Positions 12,213 to 24,626 of a DNA stretch of 64,000 nt are shown here, in pieces. Origin of the DNA: Linum tenue (taxonomy: Eukaryota; Streptophyta; Magnoliopsida; Malpighiales; Linaceae). Made by a program: the position numbers and the translations under genes. The notes beneath the pieces were generated by a model, which did no database searches, was not told where the DNA came from, and saw nothing but the letters and a program-made list of their open reading frames with translations. Numbering within the stretch: position 1 is the stretch's first letter; the number at the start of each line of letters is the position of its first letter. The stretch spans positions 67,530,200 through 67,594,199 of the forward strand of contig CAMGYJ010000005.1 of assembly GCA_946122785.1 (NCBI GenBank). Reading direction: 5' to 3'.

Positions 12213-14471
12213 TATTGATGATAACCTACAGTCTCACTTGAGGTATCCCTTCCGCTGCAAGGACTTATACTTCCTTTACCTTAAACAACCTGGAGCTATA
12301 ACCCCTTTCCTCCAATTCGTGTGATACTTGGCCGACTTATAACTCACCCATTTCTCACAAATCACTTACTCGGCTAGCTACCTTCTCGAGGAAAATATGA
12401 CACTTATGGCACTCCCCCTTCATAAACGTCATTGGTACTACAATGATTTGAGATAAATTCTGAGCCAGCCCTATTCAAGACATGACCCATTGTGGATTCA
12501 GTTCATAACGCACTCATGCCTTGGCTTCCGTTCTCCATATGTTGGCTGATGTGCCTCTCCTCGAATCTCCTGGCATAGAATTGTGGTGAATGTTTGACGT
12601 ACTGAGTGCCTGGTCTGCTTAATTACCTACACCCATGCGGGATCCTTAGTATCTCTTCTTCCCCCTTTATAGATTTCATTTTCCTCTTTGATAACGCCAC
12701 TTGATACGCACACTTGATTCCTAATTCACCATATATGGTTCCTTTGGCATGAGAAAATCCCTTATACATCCCTATTTACGTTCTTAATACCCCTATCAAC
12801 CCAAAAGTTACTAATGGCGGCTTACCCTCCATCTACTCAGATACTCTTTTAACGTTACTCACGTCTGGGGTTGACTTCATAGGTGACCTAGGTCCTTGTA
12901 TCTCCTAACTTGTATCTCTTATTTTCTTCCTCGATACTTCATCTTATCCTTTAACCATTAACTGAAAGGTCATCTCCTCGCTACTTCTTTCCTAACTCTG
13001 AAACCTCATACTACTGCTTCAACTATCTGTATGCATTAGAGGCATCCTTTGCAACTTTCCCGAGCTTGTGATCAACTTTAAAACTCCCTTCAAGAATCAT
13101 GACCTTCCCTTTGGCTTACTTGTTCACTCCTGGCGCCTAACTAAATATTCCCTTATTGTCGCTTGACTTTGCAATTCTCGTACTATCTATTCTGCCACTC
13201 TTAGACCTTAGTTGAAACTCCTCGTACGGTCTCCCCGTCTACTAAGGTGTTACCCGAGAGATTGACACCTTTTACCAACATAGGCGATCTTGGTTTCACT
13301 TTGGGGTATCCTAGCAGGTTCCTTAAATTCATATCCCTCTTACTTCTCTACTCGTGACTCTCAACCTGATATTCCTCGCTAGTTTTAGAGGATGTCCTTA
13401 TTCTCTATGTAGTCATCTAGGTTCTCAAATTCTCTTCTTACTAATGTACCTTGACCGATAAGTTTTCCTCTTCGACCGTTCTGAGCCACCCAACTCCTAC
13501 TTTAAAGTTGACCATTGAGCTTCTTATCCACTGGCAATCACCTTAACGCCTCCTTGTTGACCTTCGTATTCTTTCACCGACTCTTCCTAACTATCTTTCT
13601 CCCTGAAGTTGTCATTTTATTAACTACCATCCTTTTCACCATAACTTCCATTATAGCCTTGTTGTTTCCTCCTTACTTCCACAACTCCTTAATCGATGCT
13701 TGGTACTAGCTTTGATCTACCTCGGTTTTGTAGCTCCCCGCCATACCTCAGAGCCAACATTTCGACTAGAAAACTTTCTCTAGGTAGACTTGACAGATGA
13801 CTCCCACGAGTTCTACTCACGATGGTGCTTGACCACGTTCCAACTATCTTCCTTCACGCATTCATTGTCCGGTAGACATCCACCTATTTTTATTTTATTT
13901 TAATTTCTATAGCGTCCTATGGTGTTCTCCTTGCTTCTCTACTTTTACTACCCTCCTGTTGGTGCTTTGTACTATTCTCGGTCACCAAACTCTGTTGGGT
14001 ATCTTCTCATTGTTGTTTTGGGTCCAAGCTTCCAATAGTGGCTTGCCCTTGGTAGGCTTGAACATACCTCATCGACATCTTTTGTCTCGACCGATGCTTG
14101 TACATAGCCTTAATCTCTTAGTCATGGCTCTTAGTGGCTTAACTAAATATCACTAATATGTCCTTAACTGGCCTCCTTTTATGGATGGCATCCTACTATG
14201 TCGTACTCGCTCAGAGTGGGGCACCTTGGGTAAGGTAACTTCTCTTTCTCCTTCCCAAGACGTATCATAACCCCATAGGGCATCCTAACGTTATTTCCTT
14301 ATCATGATTAGAGTATACTGGAGATTCTAAAAATTCTCAAAAGACTTTGACTCGTTTGGCCAAACTTTTAAATGACACTCCCAGTTTTCCTTCCCTTTAA
14401 AAACTGAACCCTTGAAAAACTCAGATCGTCACTCCAGTATTCCTTGGAGGCCAAGGAACAAAGGAGTGCCG

Positions 14472-14483
14472 GCTCTGATACCA
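14472..14483 (-). other. primer-binding site (initiator tRNA-Met), family 1
   Basis: The minus strand reads TGGTATCAGAGC three bases after the end of the 5' LTR. This is the standard complement of the 3' end of plant initiator tRNA-Met, used to prime minus-strand DNA. It fixes the element's orientation. Confidence 0.93.
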
Positions 14484-14486
14484 AAA

Positions 14487-17378
14487 TGAAACGTCCCGAC
14501 ATTTTTCGAAAATCAAACCACAACTCAAACCCAAAACCGGTTACTCCGGAGCAACCCAAACCACTTTTAAAATAACAAACTGACTTTTATTAATAACTTT
14601 AAGTCAAAAAGTCCCAACACTTGTGCAAAGTCTCAATCTCAAACACTTAAAACAACTTAACACAGAATCTTGAACTTTGAATCTCCAGTACATATACTCA
14701 TAACCATAAACATAAAACAACTAATAAACTTCAACTATACTCTTCACCCAGCTCCTTGACATCTCATCTTCGGTACTGGCACGACCGCTTGCCTCATCTT
14801 ACTTCTTCTCGGAATCCATTTCCGATAACTCATCCTCAGCCTGGTGAGTGAGAAGGGGTCAGTCTACGCCCTTGACGTTTTAACAATTCTAATACTTGAG
14901 TACTTTACTTAAACACTTAACTGTGACTAGTGGAAGTTGTTTGGTACTTCCAATCTTAAAATCTTAACTCTTAAACTTTGAGGGAGTTTGAAGTTACTCT
15001 CTCTCTTAAACTCAATCTCGACTTAAATACTTGACTGACGCTGGATCCCTCACTAGCTAGTCCGGTTGCCCAACTCATACGTATGAGAAGCCACCTAGGC
15101 TTTCCTTAAACTTAAAACTTAGTTAGGGAAGTCGTAACGATTCATCCCCCTAACATCTTAAACTTATCGTGGTGGCTCTTCACCACGATTCTCAAGAGCA
15201 TAACTGCTGCTCATCTTAAAAGTCTCAAGAGCATAACTGCTGCTCTATCTCAAAATGTCTCAACAGGCAACGGACTGGCGCTAGTGACTAAAAACACTTA
15301 AAACGACTTCACCTTCTTGAAGGTGAGTTACTTCTTAAAAAGGACTTGCTTCTTAACTTTAACGATAACTCATAAACTTAAGGCTTAATTTAAATAAAAA
15401 CTCATGCAAATTCACATCAAGCATAGCTCAACACAATCACATATAATCAATCATAAGCACAATCAAACAACGACATTCACTTCATCAAATACTCAAAACT
15501 GGGAATTCTTGAAAGAGCACGTAAGGCGTAGAATTTACCCCCTTTACACTCACCTCGAAAAGACGACTCTTCTTAATTGACGGTTGACCCACGTCATCCT
15601 CCGAAACTCCACGCTCCAACTCCTCGTGCTTCGCTTCCTTTTGCATTTCCTCCCTAATCGATATTTAGGCAAAACTTAACTCACTTATCTCCAAGCGTAA
15701 CTAACCAAACGACCTTCAACTTGGTTAATTTCAATTCCAATCCCCTCCATTTAATCTTTCCTAAGATTCCCCACAAAATTCTGGAAAATTACCTTTTGCC
15801 CCAAACTGGAAAATTACCAAATAGTCCTCGAAATTCCCAGGTTTTACCATTCAGCCACAAATTTCCAGAATTGCACAATTCAGTCCTCTAGGGCCACTTC
15901 CACTTTCTGATTTAAACAATTAAGCCCCAAAAAGGCTTATTTCCATTCGGTAACCAAAACTTCACCAATTACGGACTAATCCCTGTCATGGTAAATTTCA
16001 ATTGATACCCAAACTTCCTCAAAATCCCCAAACTGCCCTTGCTCCTAAAAAGACCAGATTACCCCTCAATCATCTATCTAATTCCCTAAATTTTGCCTTC
16101 GACATCCCAAAATTACAGGAGGGATTTTCCTCACCTTCTCGCCGTCGTCGACGATGCCGATGCCGTCGCCGTCCCGTCTCCGACGACCACCGCCGTCGTC
16201 CTCCTCCCCGTCTTCACGCCCACAACAAACGCACTCCTCCGGCTCTGGCTCCTGCTCTGGCTCATCATCTTCTCCATCCTCGAACAGCAGCGCTCCGGCG
16301 GCACCCACCATCGAAGCTCCGCCATCGTCACGCCCGTCGCTCCTGCTCGGGCCGCAATTGGGCGGCCAGCTCCGGATTGCAACCACCTTTGGTCGCATCA
16401 GAGGGTGCCCCAGCTGCCTCGTCCTGCACCATCTCCCACCTGCCTGCTGGCTACGTTAACACTAGCTCCCGCTGCGGCCGCCGTCAACGAGTTCCCGAGC
16501 TCCCTCTTGCGTCCGCGGCGTACCATCCTGGTCCGGATCCACCTTCCTCCTCTTCCTGATCGATTCGCCCCTTCCATTGCAATTCCCGGTCAATCGTCGT
16601 AATCGTCGCCGACCTTCTCTCTCTTTCTCTTTGCTCGCCCTCTGCTTTGTTTCCCGAAAACAGAGAGGCTCTTCTTCTCTTCTTGAGAAACGCCCTCACC
16701 ACCCCATCTCTAATTAAACCAACCATTAATCCTAATTAAAACTCCTAATTACATGATTCCGTTACACCCAAACTTCCGGTGAAACCCCCCCCTGCTTTCA
16801 TTCGTCTTCCTCTGCTGCTCTCTCTTCCTTCCGATTCTGTCGAACTTCCCAGAGGAACAAATCCTCCTGCTAGCGGCCCCAGGCCCGCTACCTCTCTCTC
16901 TACTCTCTTTTTCGGGCCAACGCCCTGCTTCTTTCTTCTTCCATCTGGGCCGGCAGGCCAGCCTCTTCCTCCCCTTCTTTCGGTTCGGGCCGAGCCCACT
17001 CCTTGCCAACCCTCTCTTCTCAACTCTCCTCTTCTTTCCTCTCCCAGCCCAAGACCAGGGCCCACTCGGCCCTTCTTCTTTCCTTCTTTCCTTCCACCTT
17101 GGCCGCCCACAAACAAGAGCCTCCCCCTCCTTCTACCACTCAACCCGGCCCAAAATCAAAGACCCCTAACCACCAGTCATACTCCCAAACCGGCCCAATC
17201 AACCACACAACTAGTCACAACTTAAACACCTGTAACATTCTCGTTTTATATCGAAACTCGCCACCGTTCGAACCGTTAGTTCGCATTTTTAATCCTCCTC
17301 GATATTACGATGAAACTTGATGAATTTAGCCAAGGGTAAGATAGTCATTTTGACCCTTAGAAAGATCGGGGTGTAACA
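14487..17378 (-). repeat. family 1 5' LTR
   Basis: 2892-bp long terminal repeat, the upstream one in element orientation. It carries TG...CA ends and pairs with 8942-11839. Compared with that copy it shows single-base length changes at many homopolymers (for example the C-run near 16786 is shorter) but almost no substitutions. This implies a very recent insertion plus either consensus error or homopolymer slippage. Confidence 0.95.
17244..17250 (-). promoter_or_regulatory. possible TATA box of family 1 5' LTR
   Basis: The minus strand reads TATAAAA in the context gatataaaacgag, about 130 bp into the LTR. It would place a short U3 and a start near 17215. The evidence is the motif only. The GA-rich leader-like stretch further in (about 16600-16690) may instead mark a start closer to it. 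Confidence 0.25.
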
Positions 17379-17383
17379 TGCAC
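17379..17383. other. target-site duplication TGCAC, right copy
   Basis: Matches 8937-8941. The satellite monomer resumes at once with tccaaatgtcttg. Confidence 0.95.
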
Positions 17384-20300
17384 TCCAAATGTCTTGTAAT
17401 GTTGGTGGCCATGTGATTTAATGATTGGTTTAGTAATATAAACTCATAAACCGCTTAATTGTGTCATAATGACAAGAAGTGAATGAGTACGAACTCTTAG
17501 TACCGAGTCCAAATTGTACAATAAGGTGGATTTTCACTCCAAATGTCTTGTAATGTTCATAGACATGTGATTCTTTGATTGCTTTAGTCATATAATAACA
17601 TAAACCGCTTAATTGTGTCATAATGACAAGATTTGCACGAATACAAACTATTAGTAACGAGTCCAAATTGCACGATAAGGTGGATTTGCACTCAAAATGT
17701 CCTGTAATGTTGATGGACATGTGATTCAATGATTGGTTTAGTCATATAAACACATAAACCGCTTAATTGTGTCATAATGAAAAGATGTGCACGAGTACGA
17801 ACTCTTAGTACCGGGTCCAAATTGCACAATAAGGTGGATTGCACTCCAAATGTCTTGTAATGTTGATGGACATGTGATTCAATGATTGGTTTAGTTATAT
17901 AAACACATAAACTGCTTAATTGTGTCATAATGACAAGATATGCCCGAGTACGAACTCTTAGTACCGAGTCCAAATTGGACAATAAGGCGGATTTGCACTC
18001 CAAATGTCTAGTAATGTTGGTGGACATGTGATTCAATGATTGGTTTACTCATATAAACACATAAACCGCTTAATTGTGTCATAATGACAAGAAGTGAATG
18101 AGTACGAACTCTTAGTACTGAGTCCAAATTGTACAATAAGGTGGATTTGCACTCCAAATGTCTTGTAATGTTGATGGACATGTGATTCAATGATTGGTTT
18201 AGTCATATAAACACATAAACCGTTTAATTTTGTCATAATGAAAAGATGTGCACGAGTACGAACTCTTAGTACCGAGTCCAAATTGCACAATAAGGTGGAT
18301 TTGCGCTCCAAATGTCTTGTAATGTTGATGGACATGTGATTCAATGATTGGTTTAGTCATATAAACAAATAAACCGCTTAATTGTGTCATAATGACAAGA
18401 TATGCACGAGTACGAACTCTTAGTACCGAGTCCAAATTGTACAATAAGGTGGATTTGCACTCCAAATGTCTTGTAATGTTGGTGGACATGTGATTGAATG
18501 ATTGGTTTAGCAATATAAACACATAAACCGCTTAATTGTGTCATAATGACAAGAAGTGAATGAGTACGAACTCTTAGTACCGAGTCCAAATTGTAAAATA
18601 AGGTGGATTTTCACTCCAATGTCTTGTAATGTTGATAGACATGTGATTCTTTGATTGGTTTAGTCATATAAACACATAAACCGCTTAATTGTGTCATAAT
18701 GACAAGACGTGCTCGAGTTCGAACTCTTAGTACCGAGTCCAAATTATACAATAAGGTGGATTTGCACTCTCAATGTCTTGTAATGTTGATGGACATGTGA
18801 TTCAATGATTGGTTTAGTTATATAAACACATAAACCGTTTAATTTTGTCATAATGAAAAGATGTGCATGAGTACAAACTATTAGTACCGAGTCCAAATTG
18901 CACGATAAGGTGGATTTGCACTCCAAATGTCTTGTAATGTTGATGGACATGTGATTCAATGATTGGTTTAGTTATATAAACACATAAACCGCTTAATTAT
19001 GTCATAATGACAAGATATACACGAGTACGAACTCTTAGTAATGAGTCTAAATTGCACAATAAGGTGGATTTGCACTCCAAATGTCTTGTAATGTTGATGG
19101 ACATGTAATTCAATGATTGGTTTAGTCATATAAACACATAAACCGCTTAATTGTGTCATAATGACAAGATATGCACGAGTACGAACTCTTAGTACCGAGT
19201 CAAAATTGCACAATAAGGTGGATTTGCACTCCAAATGTCTTGTAATGTTGGTGGACATGTGATTCAATGATTGGTTTAGTCATATAAACACATAAACTGC
19301 TTAATTGTGTCATAATGACAAGAAGTGAATGAGTACGAACTCTTAGTACCGAGTCCAAATTTTACAATAAGGTGGATTTGCACTCCAAATGTCTTGTAAT
19401 GTTGGTGGACATGTGATTAAATGATTGGTTTAGTTATATAAACACATAAACCGCTTAATGGTGTCATAATGACAAGATTTGCACGAGTACGAACTCTTAG
19501 TACCGAGTCCAAATTATACAATAAGGTGGATTTGCACTCCAAATGTATTGTAATGTTGATAGACATATGATTCTTTGATTGGTTTAGTCATAAAACACAT
19601 AAACCGCTTAATTGTGTCATAATGACAAGACGTGCTCGAGTTCGAACTATTAGTACGAGTCCAAATTGCACGATAAGGTGGATTTGCACTCAAAATGTCT
19701 TGTAATGTTGATGGACATGTGATTCAATGATTGGTTTAGTCATATAAACTCATAAACCGCTTAATTGTGTCATAATGAAAATATGTGCACGAGTACGAAC
19801 TCTTAGTACCGAGTCCAAATTGCACAATAAGGTGGATGTGCACTCCAAATGTCTTGTAATGTTGGTGGACATGTGATTAAATGATTGGTTTAGTAATATA
19901 AACACATAAAACGCTTAATTGTGTCATAATGACAAGATATGCACGAATACGAACTCTTAGTATCGAGTCCAAATTGTACAATAAGGTGGATTTGCACTCC
20001 AAATGTCTTGTAATGTTGGTGGTCATGTGATTCAATGATTGGTTTAGTCATATAAACGCATAAACTGCTTAATTGTGTCATAATGACAAGAAGTGAATGA
20101 GTACGAACTCTTAGTACCGAGTCCAAATTGCACAATAAGGTGGATTTGCACTCCAAATGTCTTGTAATGTTGGTGGACATGTGATTCAATGATTGGTTTA
20201 GTCATATAAACACATAAACCGCTTAATTGTGTCATAATGACAAGAAGTGAATGATTACGAACTCTTAGTACCGAGTCCAAATTGTACAATAAGGTGGATT

Positions 20301-21949
20301 TGCACTCCAAATGTCTTGTAATGTTGATGGACATGTGATTCAATGATTGGTTTAGTCATATAAACACATAAACCGTTTAATTTTGTCATAATGAAAAGAT
20401 GTGCACGAGTACAAACTATTAGTACCGAGTCCAAATTACACGATAAGGTGGATTTGCACTCCAAATGTATTGTAATGTTGATGGACATGTGATTCAATGA
20501 TTGGTTTAGTCATATAAACTCATAAACCGCTTAATTGTGTCATAATGAAAGATGTGCACGAGTACAAACTCTTAGTACCGGGTCCAAATTGCACAATAAG
20601 GTGGATTTGCACCCAAATGTCTTGTAATGTTGATGGACATGTGATTCAATGATTGGTTTAGTTATATAAACACATAAACCGCTTAATTATGTCATAATGA
20701 GAAGATATGCACGAGTACGAACTCTTAGTACCGAGACCAAATTGCACAATAAGGTGGATTTGCACTCCAAATGTCTTGTAATGTTGGTGGCCATGTGATT
20801 TAATGATTGGTTTAGTAATATAAACTCATAAACCGCTTAATTGTGTCATAATGAAAAGATGTGCACGAGTACGAACTCTTAGTACCGAGTCCAAATTGGA
20901 CAATAAGGCGGATTTGCACTCCAAATGTCTTGTAATGTTGGTGGACATGTGGTTCAATGATTGGTTTAGTCATATAAACACATAAACCGCGTAATTGTGT
21001 CATAATGACAAGAAGTGAATGAGTACGAACTCTTAGTACCGTGTCCAAATTGTACAATAAGGTGGATTTGCACTCCAAATGTCTTGTAATGTTGATAGAC
21101 ATGTGATTCAATGATTGGTTTAGTCATATAAACACATAAACCATTTAATTTTGTCATAATGTAAAGATGTGCACGAGTACAAACTATTAGTACCGAGTCC
21201 AAATTGAACGATAAGGTGGATTTGCACTCCAAATGTCTTGTAATGTTGCTGGACATGTGATTAAATGATTGGTTTAGTAATATAAACACATAAATCGCTT
21301 AATTGTGTCATAATGACAAGAAGTGAACGAGTACGAACTCTTAGTACCGAGTCCAAATTGTACAATAAGGTGGATTTTCACTCCAAATGTCTTGTAATGT
21401 TGATGGACATGTGATTCAATGATTGGTTTAGTCATATAAACACATAAACCGGTTAATGGTGTCATAATGACAAGATTTGCACGAGTACAAACTATTAGTA
21501 CCGAGTCCTAATTGCACGATAAGGTGGATTTGCACTCAAAATGTCTTGTAATGTTGATGGACATGTGATTCAATGATTGGTTTAGTCATATAAACTCATA
21601 AACCGCTTAATTGTGTCATAATGAAAAGATGTGCACGAGTACGAACTCTTTGTACCGGGTCCAAATTGCAAAATAAGGTGGATTTGCACTCCAAATGTCT
21701 TGTAATGTTGATGGACATGTGATTCAATGATTGGTTTAGTTATATAAACACATAAACCGCTTAATTATGTCATAATGAGAAGATATGCACGAGTACGAAC
21801 TCTTAGTACCGAGACCAAATTGCACAATAAGGTGGATTTGCACTCCAAATGTCTTGTAATGTTGGTGGCCATGTGATTTAATGATTGGTTTAGTAATATA
21901 AACTCATAAACCGCTTAATTGTGTCATAATGAAAAGATGTGCACGAGTA

Positions 21950-23080
21950 CGAAACTCTTAGTACCAGGGTCCAAATTGCACCAATTAAGGTGGATTTGCA
22001 CTCAAAGTCTTTGTAAAGTTGATGGACATTTGATTCAATTGATTGGTTTAGTTATATAAACACATAAACCGCTTAATTGTGTCATAATGACAAGATATGC
22101 ACGAGTACGAACTCTTAGTACCGAGTCCAAATTGGACAATAAGGCGGATTTGCACTCAAAATGTCTTGTAATGTTGGTGGACATGTGGTTCAATGATTGG
22201 TTTAGTCATATAAACACATAAACCGCGTAATGTGTGTCATAATGACATGACGTGCACGAGTACGAACTCTTAGTACCGTGTCCAAATTGTACAATAAGGT
22301 GGATTTGCACTCCAATGTCTTGTAATGTTGATAGACATGTGATTCAATGATTGGTTTAGTCATATAAACACATAACCATTTAATTTTGTCATATGTTAAA
22401 GATGTGCACGAGTACAAACTATTAGATACGAGTCCAAATTGAACGATAAGGTGGATTTGCACTCCAAATGTCTTGTAATGTTGCTGGACATGTGATTAAA
22501 TGATTGGTTTAGTAATATAAACACCATAAATCGCTTAATTGTGTCATAATGACAAGAAGTGAATGAGTACGAACTCTTCAGTACCGAGTCCAATTTGTAC
22601 AATAAGGTGGATTTTCACTCCAAATGTCTTGTAATGTTGATGGACATGTGATTCAATGATTGGTTTAGTCATATAAACAACATAAACCGGTTAATGGTTT
22701 TCATAATGACAAGATTGCACGAGTACAAACTATTAGTAACGAGTCCTAATTGCACGATAAGGTGGATTTGCACTCAAAATGTCTTGTAATGTTGATGGAC
22801 ATGTGATTCAATGATTGGTTTAGTCATATAAACTCATAAAACCGCTTAATTGTGTCATAATGAAAAGATTGTGCACGAGTACGAACTCTTTGTACCGGGT
22901 CCAAATTGCAAAATAAGGTGGATTTGCACTCCAAATGTCTTGTAATGTTGATGGACATTTGATTCAATGATGGGTTTAGTTATATAAACACATAAACCGC
23001 CTTAATTGTGTCATAATGACAAGATATGCACGAGTACGAACTTCTTAGTACCCGAAGTCCAAATTGGACAATAAGGCGGA
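21950..23080 (-). repeat. indel-rich satellite stretch
   Basis: About seven monomers here carry some twenty single- or double-base insertions or deletions relative to their close copies at 20860-21950 and 32990-34100 (extra bases in gaaactctta, accagggtcc, gcaccaattaagg, acaccataaat, taaaaccgc and others). Neighbouring monomers have almost none. Most likely an unpolished low-coverage consensus rather than biology. Confidence 0.7.
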
Positions 23081-24399
23081 TTTGCACTCCAAATGTCTAG
23101 TAATGTTGGTGGACATGTGATTCAATGATTGTTTTAGTCATATAAACTCATAAACCGCTTAATTGTGTCATAATGACAAGAAGTGAATGAGTACGAACTC
23201 TTAGTACCTAGTCCAAATTGTACAATAAGGTGGATTTTCACTCCAAATGTCTTGTAATGTTGATAAACATGTGATTCTTTGATTGCTTTAGTCATATAAT
23301 AACATAAACCGCTCAATTGTGTCATAATGACAAGATTTGCACGAATACAAACTATTAGTAACGAGTCCAAATTGCACGATAAGGTGGATTTGCACTCAAA
23401 ATGTCTTGTAATGTTGATGGACATGTGATTCAATGATTGGTTTAGTCATATAAACACATAAACCGTTTAATTTTGTCATAATGAAAAGATGTGCATGAGT
23501 ACGAACTATTAGTACCGAGTCCAAATTGCAAAATAAGGTGGATTTGCGCTCCAAATGTCTCGTAATGTTGATGGACATGTGATTCAATGATTGGTTTAGT
23601 CATATAAACAAATAAACCGCTTAATTGTGTCATAATGACAAGATAAGCACGAGTACGAACTCTTACTACGGAGTCCAAATTGCACAATAAGGTGGATTTG
23701 CACTCCAAATGTCTTGCAATGTTGGTGGACATGTGATTCTTTGATTGGTTTAGTCATATAAACACATAAACCGCTTAATTATGTCATAATGACAAGACGT
23801 GCTCGAGTTCGAACTCTTAGTACCGAGTCCAAATTATACAATAAGGTGGATTTGCACTCTCAATGTCTTGTAATGTTGATGGACATGTGATTCAATTATT
23901 GGTTTAGTTATATAAACACATAAACCGTTTAATTTTGTCATAATGAAAAGATGTGCATGAGTACAAACTATTAGTACCGAGTCCAAATTGCACGATAAGG
24001 TGGATTTGCACTCCAAATGTCTTGTAATGTTGTTGGACATGTGATTCAATGATTGATTTAGTTATATAAACACATAAACCGCTTAATTATGTCATAATGA
24101 CAAGATATACACGAGTACGAACTCTTAGTAATGAGTCTAAATTGCACAATAAGGTGGATTTGCACTCCAAATGTCTTGTAATGTTGGTGGCCATGTGATT
24201 TAATGATTGGTTTAGTAATATAAACTCATAAACCGCTTAATTGTGTCATAATGACAAGAAGTGAATGAGTACGAACTCTTAGTACCGAGTCCAAATTGTA
24301 CAATAAGGTGGATTTTAACTCCAAATGTCTTGTAATGTTGATAGACATGTGATTCTTTGATTGGTTTAGTCATATAAACACATAAACCGCTTAATTTTA

Positions 24400-24480
24400 T
24401 CATAATGATAAGATGTGCAACAGAACGCACTCTTAGTACCAGGTCCAAATTGCACAATAAGGTGGATTGCACTCCAAATC
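24400..24480 (-). repeat. aberrant monomer variant
   Basis: Here the usual block gatgtgcacgagtacgaact is replaced by a version reading gatgtgcaacagaacgcact, next to a taatgataag variant. I see no other monomer in the window with this combination. It also carries the one-T deletion (ggtggattgcactcc), which lets a chance frame run to 150 aa. Confidence 0.6.
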
Positions 24481-24626
24481 TCTTGTAATGTTGATGGACA
24501 TGTGATTCAATGATTGGTTTAGTCATATAATAACATAAACCGCTTAATTGTGTCATAATGACAAGATTTGCACGAATACAAACTATTAGTAACGAGTCCA
24601 TATTGAACGATAAGGTGGATTTGCAC

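Larger units (their letters stand above)
11840..14486 (-). other. family 1 internal region, no coding capacity
   Basis: 2647 bp between the LTRs. Every frame is closed at short intervals on both strands. The longest frames (about 63-65 aa, for example 13515-13709 and 13959-14156) are hydrophobic or nondescript and match no retrotransposon motif I can see: no zinc knuckle, no protease DTG, no reverse-transcriptase YxDD and no integrase residues. It could be a decayed gag-pol region or unrelated filler; sequence inspection cannot distinguish these. A second purine tract lies at about 12168-12200. Confidence 0.8.
8942..17378 (-). mobile_element. complete non-autonomous LTR retrotransposon, family 1
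   Basis: An 8437-bp insertion in the satellite, flanked by TGCAC on both sides. It has two almost identical direct repeats of 2898 and 2892 bp with TG...CA ends, and a 2647-bp internal region. A primer-binding site complementary to initiator tRNA-Met lies beside the right LTR and a purine tract (minus strand) beside the left LTR, so the element reads on the minus strand with its 5' LTR at 14487-17378. No frame of useful length for gag, protease, reverse transcriptase, RNase H or integrase exists in the internal region. It therefore resembles a large non-autonomous derivative (LARD-like, although its LTRs are shorter than the original LARD definition). The purine-tract neighbourhood resembles that of plant Ty3/gypsy elements; that assignment is an inference without protein evidence. 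Confidence 0.95.

Noticed and set aside
18281..18440. CENP-B-box-like motif in the monomer
   Set aside because: I compared the regions around ttcgaactc and accgggtcc with the pattern NTTCGNNNNANNCGGGN; the spacing and key bases do not fit.
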